A program made the position numbers and the translations under genes. Under the pieces are notes generated by a model. It saw only the letters and a program-made list of their open reading frames with translations. It was not told the origin of the DNA and ran no database searches. Shown in pieces: positions 17,281-26,780 of a DNA stretch of 60,421 nt. The stretch covers positions 1-60,421 of the forward strand of contig JAKSHX010000003.1 of the NCBI GenBank assembly GCA_024399155.1, given 5' to 3'. Source of the DNA: an archaeon (GTDB taxonomy: Archaea > Thermoplasmatota > Thermoplasmata > Methanomassiliicoccales > Methanomethylophilaceae). The stretch's first letter is position 1; each line of letters begins with the position of its first letter.

Positions 17281-18402
17281 GTGGTCGTTGTGAATAAGCA
17301 AGTTGTGGCGCTAGTTGCGGTTGTCGCGATAATACTAACATCTGGAATGGGTCTGTTTTTTATGCAGTCGGGCGGTGGCGACAGAAGTTTCCAAATTATT
17401 TCCGATGTGAATACCGGCGGATCGGGGATATATATTGATAGGAATACAGGGGTATCCGAAAAATTGGATGGTGGGTTGGATAGTAAGTTCATATTGGAGA
17501 ATAAGGAATTGGGTGGACTTGTCATGGGTACTCCAGGTGTCTCATCGATTCAGCATACTCAACTTCAGAAAATTGCCAAAGATTCTGGATTGGATTTTAA
17601 AAAGTATGTTGAGGGAGAAAAACTCAGTGAGGATACTTTATATTACATCGAAGGTTTGAACACCTACAATATGATCAAAAGTGACACAACGATCGATGGC
17701 GGGATTATCTGGGAACCGCTGTATCAGATGGTCATCCAAGAGGGCTCAAGGTATAGGGGGTTTGCTAGTACTAACTACCTTTTCGGGGATCACATATGCT
17801 GTGTCGTTGCCGCAGACAGTGAATGGCTTAAGAATAATGAAGATGTTGCGGTAAGGTTCCTTAGGGGATACATTGAGGGTGTCAAATTCATTATAGATAA
17901 AAGAAATGCTGATGACCTTATTGGTATCGCCAGTAGTTTTATAAATATCAAAGTGGGAGATGACGTAAAAAGAAGTATTGCAGAGGCAGCCATAGATAAT
18001 ATCAATTATAAGTTTGATGATAACGGAAAAGGAGTTCTCAAAGGACTTAGAGAAGGTATTGAAAAACTTTCGTCGGAACTATGTAAAATGGGAATTGGTA
18101 ACAGGTTGCCTGATGCGTTTGTCAACGATTCGTTCATAGAAAAAGCCCTGGTCCTTAAAGAAGATGCGAGTAATACGGGCAATGTCTTGAACGTACCCGT
18201 ATCTGTTATTGATGGTGATCTTCATCACTTGGCGGCTCACATATCTAAGGAGAAGGGATATTTCAAAAAATATGGTTTGGAAGTTGAATTTAAAAAGGGC
18301 AGTTCAGGAGTGATGGTTGCTGATACGCTACTTAGTGGTGATGCTAAAATAGGGTTACTTGGAGCGTCACCCGCTATAGTTAAATTGGCAGGGAGTATGT
18401 GA
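17281..18402 (+). CDS. NitT/TauT-type ABC substrate-binding protein, apparently circularly permuted
   Basis: The 373-residue protein begins with a membrane anchor (VVALVAVVAIILTSGMGLFF, about residues 8-27) and is followed by the permease and ATPase genes of the same importer. In ordinary proteins of this family the segment with K-G-Y-F-K-K-x-G-L and G-x-A-x-I-G-x-L-G-A-S-P-A-I comes first, and the segment reading VNTxGSGI then GTPGVSSIQ follows. Here the order is reversed: the second segment starts at residue 36, and the first occupies residues 306-373 at the very C-terminus. The join fits a circular permutation, or a remnant of two tandem binding domains. The GTG at 17281 or the one at 17290 (GGTGG five bases ahead) is the start. 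Substrate unknown. Confidence 0.8.
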   Translation: MVVVNKQVVALVAVVAIILTSGMGLFFMQSGGGDRSFQIISDVNTGGSGIYIDRNTGVSEKLDGGLDSKFILENKELGGLVMGTPGVSSIQHTQLQKIAKDSGLDFKKYVEGEKLSEDTLYYIEGLNTYNMIKSDTTIDGGIIWEPLYQMVIQEGSRYRGFASTNYLFGDHICCVVAADSEWLKNNEDVAVRFLRGYIEGVKFIIDKRNADDLIGIASSFINIKVGDDVKRSIAEAAIDNINYKFDDNGKGVLKGLREGIEKLSSELCKMGIGNRLPDAFVNDSFIEKALVLKEDASNTGNVLNVPVSVIDGDLHHLAAHISKEKGYFKKYGLEVEFKKGSSGVMVADTLLSGDAKIGLLGASPAIVKLAGSM

Positions 18403-18424
18403 TTAAGGTATTGAGAATGATCCG

Positions 18425-19237
18425 ATGAAACTCCGGTATGATGTTCACAACAAGTATCACCGCTTTGCAATAAGGTCTGCCGTTACAGTTGCGTCATTGA
18501 TAATTTTTATCTATGTCTGGTGGATTGCTGCGATGTTGGCTAATAAATCTGTGTTGCCCACACCATATAGGGCGTTTGAGGCGCTGTTACATTTGATTAA
18601 AGACGGAGATCCGGTCCAAAAGGGTCGGACGCTTTGGTCTTTAATTTGGTTGAGTATTTTGAAGCTTGGTAAAGGGTTTGGATTGGCATTTATTACGGCA
18701 TTGCCAGTAGGACTTCTTTTAGGTAACTTCAAATTGTTCAGAGAATTTTTTAGCCCTTGGATAGAAATGATGCGCCCAATTGCACCTATTGCATGGGCAC
18801 CTATCTTTGTTATTTTGTTTACGGTAGGCAATGGTCCAGTAATGGTTGTTTTCATTGGTATATTCTTTCCATTACTCACAAACATTATATTCGGTGTGCA
18901 AAAAATTGATAGAACACTTGTTGATGCTGCTAGAACTCTCGGAGCGTCTGATTGGCAAATATTTACTAAAGTTTTGGCGCCGTCCGCCGTTCCATACGTC
19001 ATGAATGGCATTAAGACAGGTCTTGGAGTAGGGTGGATGTGTATCGTTGCCGCAGAGTTGTATAATACAACGTTGAGTGGTGTTGGTTATTATATAAAAT
19101 TCATGATAGACTGTAGCCGTTATGACTATGCGTTTGCCGGTATTATAGTGATTGGTATACTCGGCTTCCTTACAACTGGGCTTGCAGAATGTTTATCCAG
19201 AGTTGTTTCCAAAAGGATGGGGGTCGACATACGATAA
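18425..19237 (+). CDS. NitT/TauT-type ABC transporter permease
   Basis: The 270-residue membrane protein is a BPD_transp_1 family permease of the SsuC/TauC type. About six membrane helices are visible, the first being SLIIFIYVWWIAAML. The EAA-loop that docks to the ATPase reads DAARTLGASDWQIFTKVLAP, in the expected place near residue 165. The gene begins 22 bases after the binding-protein gene and is followed by the ATPase gene, so the three form one operon for uptake of a small anion or sulfonate-like solute. The substrate cannot be read from the sequence. Confidence 0.92.
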   Translation: MKLRYDVHNKYHRFAIRSAVTVASLIIFIYVWWIAAMLANKSVLPTPYRAFEALLHLIKDGDPVQKGRTLWSLIWLSILKLGKGFGLAFITALPVGLLLGNFKLFREFFSPWIEMMRPIAPIAWAPIFVILFTVGNGPVMVVFIGIFFPLLTNIIFGVQKIDRTLVDAARTLGASDWQIFTKVLAPSAVPYVMNGIKTGLGVGWMCIVAAELYNTTLSGVGYYIKFMIDCSRYDYAFAGIIVIGILGFLTTGLAECLSRVVSKRMGVDIR

Positions 19238-19317
19238 CTAAGACTGATGATGAAAATCAGGACGAACACAGTTTCGCTAGTGAAATATATAAAGGCACCT
19301 CAAAGGAAGAAACAGTG

Positions 19318-20067
19318 ATGAAAGTAAATCACCTTCGTGTGGTGTATCATACAGATGACAACGAAACTGTCGCAGTTGAAGATTTTTCGCTTGATATAGA
19401 AAAAGGCAAGTTAATATCTATTGTGGGCCCCTCTGGATGTGGAAAAACCACTATTCTGAGGTGCTTAGCAGGGTTGTTACAGCCTACATCAGGAGAAATT
19501 TTAGTAAATAATAAAAAATGTGTGAGTCCAGGTTCGGACAGAGGTATGGTCTTTCAAGATTTTGCATTGTTTCCATGGAGAACTGTAAGACAGAATGTAG
19601 AATTTGGACTTGAGATTGCTGGAGTTTCTAAAGGTGTACGTAAAGAGAGGGCTTTAAAATATATTAAAGCAGTGGGATTAGAAAAGTTTGCAGATTCGCG
19701 CATACATGAATTATCTGGAGGGATGAAACAGCGCGTAGGTATCGCTCGTACGCTTATTATGCATCCAGCTGTAATTCTTATGGATGAGCCATTTGGAGCT
19801 TTAGATGCTCAAACCAGGAACATCATGCAGGAACAACTTATTAAGATCTTTGAACAGAGCGAGAAGACAATTGTATTCATTACTCACTCGGTTGATGAGG
19901 CATTATACCTTTCAGACAGAGTGGTTCTTCTTTCTAAGCGTCCATCCATAATCCATCAAATAATTGATATTCCATGGGAAAGACCTAGAAATCGTGCGGA
20001 TCCAGAATTCACTAACCTTAGAAAAAAAATTCTTGATTATCTCGCAGGCCAAAACGTTATTGGTTAA
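19318..20067 (+). CDS. NitT/TauT-type ABC transporter ATP-binding protein
   Basis: This ABC ATPase (249 residues from the ATG at 19318) powers the importer encoded just upstream. Walker A is GPSGCGKTT, the Q-loop VFQDFALFPW, the signature LSGGMKQRVGIA, and Walker B VILMDEPFGALD, followed by the H-loop FITHS. The phrase FALFPWRTV is typical of the SsuB/TauB group. An upstream frame opens at 19189 inside the permease gene, but the ATG at 19318, with AAAGGA ahead, fits the family N-terminus. About 80 bases separate it from the permease stop. Confidence 0.93.
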   Translation: MKVNHLRVVYHTDDNETVAVEDFSLDIEKGKLISIVGPSGCGKTTILRCLAGLLQPTSGEILVNNKKCVSPGSDRGMVFQDFALFPWRTVRQNVEFGLEIAGVSKGVRKERALKYIKAVGLEKFADSRIHELSGGMKQRVGIARTLIMHPAVILMDEPFGALDAQTRNIMQEQLIKIFEQSEKTIVFITHSVDEALYLSDRVVLLSKRPSIIHQIIDIPWERPRNRADPEFTNLRKKILDYLAGQNVIG

Positions 20068-20440
20068 AAAAAGACAGCTTGTATTTTTACAACTTAAGAG
20101 GTGTTCTTGTGGTTTCACGGGCCTGTGAATGTAACATATTATTTTTTCAAATTTTTGGTCGGTAATCGATATTGAACATTTCATAAGTGAATAAATGCAT
20201 ATGTTCAGTGGGAGTGGCTAATAATTTGACTTTATTTTTCAATATATGATCAATAGTGTAATGTGTTGCCTCATAGATTTTGAAACTGCTACAATGTACG
20301 ACAGAACAAACATTGTCTGTACTGACTATGTAGAGAAACGTCATCAAATAAAAAGATTTGATTTCATAATAATTTGATAAAAGTACTAATTGTAAAAAAA
20401 ATTTCAACTAACGTATATAAGATGGTTGATATTTGTGTTT
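20068..20440. other. AT-rich spacer with the promoter of the second CobW gene
   Basis: About 370 bases. A TATA-like ACGTATATAAG at 20411-20421 lies about 25 bases before the ATG at 20441 and would give a leaderless transcript. A minus-strand open frame of 86 codons (20147-20407) has no recognisable motif and was not called. Confidence 0.4.
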
Positions 20441-21034
20441 ATGAATATTTACGTACTCGGCGGTTTTTTAGGTTCCGGAAAAACAACATTGCTTATGAAG
20501 ATTGCATCTATGTTCTCAGAAAGAGGCAAAAAAGTCTCAATAATAGTGAACGAAATGGGAACAATCGGAGTAGACGGTACCACGATCAAGAGACAGGGAT
20601 ATAATGCCGTAGAACTCCCAGAAGGGTGCATATGTTGTACATTGACTGGCACATTACAAAAGTCTGTAATACAAGTAGTGAATGATTATTACCCTGATAT
20701 TCTCATAATAGAGCCAACAGGTTTGGCACTTCCTGATAAAGTGAAATCTATTATTGAAGCAATAAAAGGAACATCGGTAGAATATGACCAACTTAAGATC
20801 GTCGGTATTCTTGACTGTCTTAGATTTGACATATTTATTACAAAGAAGAAAGACTTCTATCTTAAACAGTTGATGCATTCTGATGTGCTTGTCGTAAACA
20901 AGAAGGATCTCGTTTCAGAAAAAAAACTACAATCAATCGTTGGTCAGGTGAGTGAGATGTTCCCGAATATAAAAATAATTTCGATGTCTGCAACATCTGG
21001 CGATGGTGTATTGGAAATATTAGAGGTGTTATGA
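20441..21034 (+). CDS. CobW/COG0523-like G3E-family GTPase, second copy
   Basis: A paralogue of the protein encoded at 42-638, with the same short form of 197 residues from the ATG at 20441. Motifs are GGFLGSGKTT at the N-terminus, the metal-binding CICC near residue 63, DILIIEPTGLALP (Walker B region), and a regular NKKD motif. It lacks the C-terminal CobW domain. The next gene begins inside its stop codon (ATGA overlap) and encodes a His-tailed protein, which suggests a metal-handling pair. Its AT-rich codon use is like its neighbours, unlike the GC-rich first copy. The metal and client are unknown; corrinoid or methyltransferase maturation is a reasonable inference from the first copy's context. 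Confidence 0.85.
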   Translation: MNIYVLGGFLGSGKTTLLMKIASMFSERGKKVSIIVNEMGTIGVDGTTIKRQGYNAVELPEGCICCTLTGTLQKSVIQVVNDYYPDILIIEPTGLALPDKVKSIIEAIKGTSVEYDQLKIVGILDCLRFDIFITKKKDFYLKQLMHSDVLVVNKKDLVSEKKLQSIVGQVSEMFPNIKIISMSATSGDGVLEILEVL

Positions 21035-21426
21035 TGGATAAAACATCAATTGAAATAGCTGGCGGAGTAAGCATAGGCTTTACTGGGCATATACATTGTC
21101 TAGACTTAGAACGCATAGATTCTATGATGATGGAGATCGGTGAATGGATTGAGGAAGAAGCTGGCACATTAATGGGGCATATAAAAATGTCTTTAAAAAC
21201 TAAAGAAGAAGGTATCACGCTTAATTTAACTGATCTAAGTACTGGTGTAGAACATCATGGTGATCTTCGAAATTCAAAGAGTGCTAATTTTAACTTTATG
21301 GTCGCAACCTTAGATGTAGATAAATCAAAATTAGAACGTGCAATAATGGATGCTATAGAGCACCACGAAATATGTTTAGATATAGACGATTCTAAGTGTT
21401 TTCACAAGCATCATCATTACGAGTAG
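21031..21426 (+). CDS. small protein with His-rich tail, partner of CobW-like GTPase
   Basis: The 131-residue product matches no family I can name. It is acidic, predicted soluble, and ends in a metal-binding-like tail, CFHKHHHYE. Further His residues occur at GHIHC near residue 20 and VEHHGD in the middle. Its start codon overlaps the stop codon of the CobW-like GTPase gene, so the two are translationally coupled. COG0523 GTPases often carry or use His-rich stretches to hold metal, and here the stretch may be supplied in a separate protein. The gene ends in TAG with a TAA two codons later. Confidence 0.6.
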   Translation: MMDKTSIEIAGGVSIGFTGHIHCLDLERIDSMMMEIGEWIEEEAGTLMGHIKMSLKTKEEGITLNLTDLSTGVEHHGDLRNSKSANFNFMVATLDVDKSKLERAIMDAIEHHEICLDIDDSKCFHKHHHYE

Positions 21427-21728
21427 ACGCTCTAAAATAAATATTAAAATTCTGCTAGTTATGTGGCTTATTTATTTTCGTAGTTTATTTCGAAGTGCGT
21501 TAGACTCTTCTATGTTAGTGTCAGAGTGAATTTATGTACAAACTTGTTGAATGTGTGAACTGTGACTCGTTTATTATTAAGTACAATAGATCTTCTGTCT
21601 AGCCACATTCATATCTGATTTGACGCCTTTTTGAAAATATAACTTATCAAATGAGCATTAGATAAATAGAATTTCATAGTAACAAATAAATACAAAATAA
21701 TTAAGTAGTGGTGGATTGGCAGTGTATT
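21427..21728. other. AT-rich spacer before upp, nothing recognised
   Basis: About 300 bases with no convincing gene or structure. TATA-like runs near 21685-21700 may serve upp. Confidence 0.3.
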
Positions 21729-22367
21729 ATGAGAGATTTTTCGAACGTTCATATTTTGAATCACCCTTTAATAAATCACAAAGTTGCTTATCTCAGAGAT
21801 GTCAACACAAACACGAAAGTTTTTAGGGAGATCATTACCGAGGTTACCACTTTGATGGCATATGAGAGTCTAAAAGATGTGCCGACAGAAGTCGTAACAA
21901 TTCAAACGCCGTTTGAAAAAGTGGAACAGCGGGTCATAAAAAATGATTCTGTGGCTATTGTCCCCATCCTTCGTGCAGGACTTGGAATGGTAGATGGCAT
22001 ATTTCAACTATTCCCAACAGCAAAAGTTGGCCACATAGGACTCTACAGAAACGAAGAGACGCTTAATCCTGTAAAATACTATTGTAAATTGCCTAAAAAT
22101 ATTGAAGATAAAGTTGTTATAACATTAGATCCGATGCTTGCAACCGGTGGGAGTTCTTCTGCAGCAATAACATTGTTAAAACAACATAACTGCAAAAAAA
22201 TTAAGCTCATGTCAATAATTGCTGCTCCGGAAGGCATTGAAAAGCTGGCTAGTAACCATCCTGATGTAGAAATATATGTGTCAACATTAGATAGATGTCT
22301 GAATGATGTTGGATACATTTTACCAGGACTCGGAGACGCTGGGGATAGAATATTTGGTACTAAATGA
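21729..22367 (+). CDS. upp: uracil phosphoribosyltransferase
   Basis: The 212-residue enzyme makes UMP from uracil and PRPP in pyrimidine salvage. Evidence is an N-terminal VHILNHPLINHKVAYLRD, the conserved PILRAGLGMVDG, the PRPP-binding LDPMLATGGSS and the C-terminal GDAGDRIFGTK with the uracil-binding loop. Length from the ATG at 21729 matches bacterial and archaeal Upp (about 209); the GTG at 21708 is less likely. The gene is monocistronic. Confidence 0.95.
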   Translation: MRDFSNVHILNHPLINHKVAYLRDVNTNTKVFREIITEVTTLMAYESLKDVPTEVVTIQTPFEKVEQRVIKNDSVAIVPILRAGLGMVDGIFQLFPTAKVGHIGLYRNEETLNPVKYYCKLPKNIEDKVVITLDPMLATGGSSSAAITLLKQHNCKKIKLMSIIAAPEGIEKLASNHPDVEIYVSTLDRCLNDVGYILPGLGDAGDRIFGTK

Positions 22368-22933
22368 GGAAAGCATGGCAGCTTCCTCTCAACATAAAAA
22401 AAGAAATGTGTTTTGAAGTGTAGACATATGATCTCTGGATCAATGTGTCGCTAGAAATTGTGTTCTAATTACTAATTTTACATGGCTCTAAAATATTATG
22501 ATTCACTGTATATCTGGAGAAATTGTTAAAATAATAAATAAGTCGAGAATGAAATATGAACACAATGCATATTGTGGCTATGTGTCATTGTGGGACATCA
22601 CTTGAGATTGCTGTATGTAACGACTTATTTATCGATTTTAAATGAAATAACAATGTTAACAAAATGAAAACAGACTGTGAGGTGTTGTTTTCATACTTTA
22701 AAATGATGGTTCATTCACACAACGATTGGCTAGAAGGGGGGATACCATAATTAGCAATTATTTTATCGTTGTAAACACTCTGCTGAGATGGTGGAACAAA
22801 ATATTGTTTGAGAATGTGTGATATGACAGAGGTAATAAAGCCAAGGGGGATCTTTGTTTTTCACTGATGTTAGAGTTTTGCTGATCGATATATATCACTT
22901 AAAAAATTTACAAAAACAAGGCTTGATGATCAT
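22368..22933. other. AT-rich spacer, nothing recognised
   Basis: About 570 bases with no readable protein remnant, tRNA or strong hairpin. Confidence 0.3.
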
Positions 22934-23959
22934 TTGAATGGAAAAGGAAAATTTCTTTCGGTTTTCGAAAATTCGTCTTATATTCCAATATTCCTCAGAG
23001 ACTTTACCCTAGGAATGGACGTTATAAAGAAGGGGCCGGTGGATTTATTTTGTCCTTATAACCCTAAAATGTCATCAGATTCTGTTGTCTCATTTGCAAG
23101 AATGACTGGCCAGGATGCATTAATCGGGTGTGTGCATTCACCGGCATACATTATCGATCAATTTGATGGAGAAGTAAAATATTCAGATGAAAATTACCCG
23201 ACAATACTGAAACACCCACTATCGTCACCGTCCTTGCTTGATGGTAAAGATACGACTATCAAAGGTTTAGCATTAGGTGCAATTGAATCCTATAAATTGA
23301 CCAAAGAAAAGTGTCCTGATCTCGCCGTTGTAGGCAATGTTACTGGTCCTTTAACCAAAGCATCTGTTTTGATGGGTATGGATACACTCTCACTTGCGAT
23401 ATATTCAGATCCAGACTTTGTTCACCAGGTCATTAATTTGGGCACAGAAGTTACATTTATTTTTCTAGAAAAGATAAGAAACTATATCGATTGTGTTTTT
23501 GTTGCATCAGCATCTGACAATCCTGACTTATTTGGCATTGGACCCATAATGGATTTTTGTGTAAAGAACCTAGATAATATGGTAAAAAAAGTTAGTGACA
23601 TGGAAATGAAACTAATTTTTCATCCACATGGTAATTATGCCGACAAGAAATTGATAAAGTCTATACTAAATACGCATATCGATTGTTTTCATTATTCTGA
23701 GAAAAATGATCCTTTGACAATCTGTCAGATGATTAAAAATGAATCCACTGTTATGGGTGGACCTGATATTATTCCTACACTTTATTCTGGAACGAATTCA
23801 GAAATTATTAATGAGACATACAGACACGTGGATGTTTGTAAAGATAGTCGTTACATCTTTAGTTGCTCCTGTTCATTACATAGTGGCGTTCCTATCAACA
23901 ACATTAAAACTATGATCTCTGCGTATCGGACTAAAATAAGTTCTCTTAATTTACATTAA
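22934..23959 (+). CDS. MtaA/MtbA/UroD-family protein with altered zinc site
   Basis: The 341-residue protein belongs to the uroporphyrinogen-decarboxylase superfamily, which includes the MtaA and MtbA methylcobamide:CoM methyltransferases. N-terminal RDFTLGMDV, VVGNVTGPLTKAS in the middle and the late VMGGPDIIPTLYSGT fit that fold. CoM methyltransferases bind zinc with H-x-C-G and a distal C. Here the first motif reads FHPHGNY, so Cys is replaced by His, while the C-terminal part offers SCSCSLHSG. It may bind zinc differently or serve a relative of the CoM reaction. The start is TTG; no in-frame ATG precedes residue 28. It stands alone between long spacers. Confidence 0.75.
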   Translation: MNGKGKFLSVFENSSYIPIFLRDFTLGMDVIKKGPVDLFCPYNPKMSSDSVVSFARMTGQDALIGCVHSPAYIIDQFDGEVKYSDENYPTILKHPLSSPSLLDGKDTTIKGLALGAIESYKLTKEKCPDLAVVGNVTGPLTKASVLMGMDTLSLAIYSDPDFVHQVINLGTEVTFIFLEKIRNYIDCVFVASASDNPDLFGIGPIMDFCVKNLDNMVKKVSDMEMKLIFHPHGNYADKKLIKSILNTHIDCFHYSEKNDPLTICQMIKNESTVMGGPDIIPTLYSGTNSEIINETYRHVDVCKDSRYIFSCSCSLHSGVPINNIKTMISAYRTKISSLNLH

Positions 23960-24619
23960 AACTTCTGAGTTATACCCTATATTAAATACACAATTTTGTT
24001 GATATTTAAATGGAACAAAATTAAAAGAAATATACCGTACTATTTGCCTTAGGTTGTGTACGTTCCTCATATGGAACTAAAAATTGTGCGTTATTTACAT
24101 GAGTCGATATTGACCTTGTGCAAATGTGTGTTTGCATGAATGATGTGTCTTCCGGTAGTGCAAAGCAATACAATGTAAGATTACAACAGTTAGGTTAAAT
24201 CTCGAAGAATCGCCCTGGTTTATATTTACCCATCGACTTGTGAACGATCATTTACGTTTATATTTGGTTATTAACAATTTCGCGCATGTAGTTCGTAAAT
24301 CAACAAATATTTTATGAAAACCGATAACTTCGTAGCCTACTCGTTTTTTACGAAATTTAAAAACATTGGGAAAATAATGTCACTGTAATGAATCAACCAT
24401 AAAATAGTCTGATACTTTCTAACAGTGTAATGATGGCCTGCCCGCTTTAATTCACACACTTTTTAATTTTAACGGAATAGAAATGAAGTGTTAGATCTTT
24501 GGTCATAATGAAAGATGAGGATATTCTCCGAAATTATTTGTTAATGCAGTAAAAATATAATGAATGGCAAGCGAATCAATCGTAGTGCGTAATGCCGTAT
24601 ATTGATTTTAATACGACTA
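23960..24619. other. AT-rich spacer before tRNA-Ser, nothing recognised
   Basis: About 660 bases without a convincing gene, structure or readable remnant. Confidence 0.3.
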
Positions 24620-24707
24620 TGGCGCGGAGAGGGAGATTCGAACTCCCGAGGTGGAACACCACCGGATTTCAAGTCCGGCGCCGTAGGCCAGGCTTAGCTA
24701 TCTCCGC
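24620..24707 (-). tRNA. tRNA-Ser (TGA)
   Basis: On the minus strand the acceptor stem GCGGAGA pairs with TCTCCGC, the anticodon loop is CTTGAAA (anticodon TGA, reading UCA), a long variable arm (GGTGGTGTTCCACC region) marks a type II tRNA, the T loop is TTCGAAT, the discriminator is G and CCA is encoded. Confidence 0.96.
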
Positions 24708-25221
24708 TTTGTCCTGAGTATTGGATACATATATTAAAATCAAACGACAAAGGTAGATGAATGTCATGATATAATAGAAAATAAAAACCAAATACAGGTA
24801 CATTATTCCAACGAATGATATCACTGAGTGTCATTGCGATAGAATGTATCACAAAAATTCTGAATGTAGGCACTTAAAGATGAATTGAAAGGGCTATGTC
24901 GTATTGCTTATGGATGATGATGTAGTGGCTTGTCAAATATCACATCACTCACATACATGTGACCGTGAAAATAGATGAAAAGTGGATAGATTATTACTCA
25001 AATTTTTGATGTGCCTTTATATAGATTTATATACAAAAATAAGACACGTAAGAAACTATACTCGCAATTTATGAAATACACCATCAGGGGCAAATGCCTA
25101 TATATAAAGATAAACAGCACTGATTGTTATGATCGTTGATATCGTAATTAAAAACAAAAATGCCTCAGTATGTCGCACCTATTGCATCATATTTATAGTC
25201 AATTAGTGACTACCGTCGCCC
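24708..25221. other. AT-rich spacer, nothing recognised
   Basis: About 510 bases with TATA-like strings (for example near 25022-25033 and 25100) but no recognisable coding remnant or hairpin. Confidence 0.3.
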
Positions 25222-25512
25222 ATGGAACATAAAGCAAGGAACGACATAAGATCGCTAATTGTTGATCCAGATAAATTTGTACCTGAACTCACTGAACAGA
25301 GAGTCAGAATGCTTCACATGGAACTTTTAATGTTAATTGGAGAATATGAACGTGATAATGCCATCATGTACCTTGCTAGCAATTATTCAACAAATAAACA
25401 TCTATCATTTACTGCATTAAGAGGTATGCATGATGATGAAATAAAAGCTATAATGCAAGAGACCAAAGACTATCTTGATTCGTATCTCAAACTACTGAAA
25501 AAGAATATGTGA
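25222..25512 (+). CDS. small helical protein of unknown function
   Basis: The 96-residue protein is not one I recognise. It appears all-alpha, charged and soluble: an N-terminal RNDIRSLIVDPDKFVPELTE, a central helix, and a C-terminal helix ending LKLLKKNM. The codon pattern looks coding and the ATG is the first in frame after a TATA-like region (near 25190). It is flanked by spacers and has no obvious operon partner. Confidence 0.55.
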   Translation: MEHKARNDIRSLIVDPDKFVPELTEQRVRMLHMELLMLIGEYERDNAIMYLASNYSTNKHLSFTALRGMHDDEIKAIMQETKDYLDSYLKLLKKNM

Positions 25513-25800
25513 TTACTCTTCTTATTTCAATATGATCTCGAAACTTCCATATTTGTTATCTCATGGCATAGTTTCGCTGTTTATGTTGAATGTTTAAAAA
25601 AATTTTTATTTGACCACTTGTTTTGATCTGTTGGCTCTATCATTCAGCCTTTCTTCCTTGTTTTAAAGACTATGTGAGACGCTCGTTAAGGTACTTTTGT
25701 TTACCTTTAAATATGGGTACACCCGATGATCATCAGCCCAAAATATGCTTTAAAAAAATCAATATCTAAAAATATATAATTAAACAAAAATTGTATATCT

Positions 25801-26655
25801 ATGAGTCAAAAACGTGTATTGGCTATTCATGACATTTCATGCTTTGGAAGGTGCTCACTCACTGTAGCACTACCTATCATTTCATCGACAGGAGTTGAGT
25901 GCACCGTAATTCCAACAGCCGTGCTATCAACACACACTGGGGGATTTACCGACTTTACATACAGAGATCTTACTGATGACATTGTCCCTATAGTAAACCA
26001 TTGGAAGACCCTCGGAATAAGATTTGATGCTATCTACACAGGTTTTCTTGGGTCATTTCAACAGATTGCCATCGTTGCCGATATTTTTGACAAGTTGAAA
26101 AAGAACACCGTAGTAGTTGTCGATCCAGTGATGGCTGACAATGGTAAACTATACACAATTTTTCCTTCAGAGTTTCCAATAGAAATGAGAAAACTGTGCT
26201 CTAAAGCAGATGTACTTATACCTAACATCACTGAGGCAACACTTCTTCTTAACGAAGAATATATTGACGGGCCTTATAGTTTGGAGTATATTGATGGATT
26301 AATGAAAAAATTGACAATTCTTGGTCCCAAAAAGATTGTCCTTACTGGGGTATTTTTCGATGATAAAAAAATAGGAGTAGCAACATACGATGCGGAAACT
26401 TGTGAAAAATCATACTATTTTAGTGATAGAATTCCTGGATACTACCATGGTACTGGCGATGTATTCAGTTCTGCAGTTGTTGCAGCACTCGTTAACAGAA
26501 TAAATCTCTCAGATGCAAGTCGGATAGCTGTAGATTTTACAGTTGGAAGCATAAAGAGGACCTATAATGTCAAGACAGACACCAGATTTGGTGTAGACTT
26601 TGAGGAAGGCATTGAGCAATTCATCAGGGATGTAGTTAGCGATTCTAAATTTTAG
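25801..26655 (+). CDS. pdxY: pyridoxal/pyridoxamine kinase family protein
   Basis: This ribokinase-fold enzyme of 284 residues phosphorylates pyridoxal or pyridoxamine in vitamin B6 salvage. The opening KRVLAIHDISCFGRCSLT is typical of PdxK/PdxY, as are VLSTHTGGF, VVVDPVMADNGKLY, LIPNITEATLL and the anion-hole/catalytic GTGDVFSSAVV near residue 218. Length fits the family (280-290). The PLP product would serve the desulfurase and other PLP enzymes. It ends in TAG, with a second in-frame TAG and then a TAA shortly after. Confidence 0.88.
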   Translation: MSQKRVLAIHDISCFGRCSLTVALPIISSTGVECTVIPTAVLSTHTGGFTDFTYRDLTDDIVPIVNHWKTLGIRFDAIYTGFLGSFQQIAIVADIFDKLKKNTVVVVDPVMADNGKLYTIFPSEFPIEMRKLCSKADVLIPNITEATLLLNEEYIDGPYSLEYIDGLMKKLTILGPKKIVLTGVFFDDKKIGVATYDAETCEKSYYFSDRIPGYYHGTGDVFSSAVVAALVNRINLSDASRIAVDFTVGSIKRTYNVKTDTRFGVDFEEGIEQFIRDVVSDSKF

Positions 26656-26780
26656 CACGTCATGTCTCAAAACTAGCATTCATAATTTGGCATGATGAAC
26701 TATACTTCCACCGAGGTAAGTAGACTATATGTTAAATATGTACCATTCAAAGAAGTCAATGTTGTGTGGGATAACATACA

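Noticed and set aside
19189-19317. N-terminal extension of the ABC ATPase starting inside the permease gene
   Set aside because: It has no family match; the ATG at 19318 with a purine-rich stretch ahead gives the normal length.
20147-20407. Minus-strand open frame of 86 codons before the second CobW gene
   Set aside because: No motif, no ribosome-binding site, and it covers the likely promoter region of the divergent gene; it could be a real small gene but I cannot support it.
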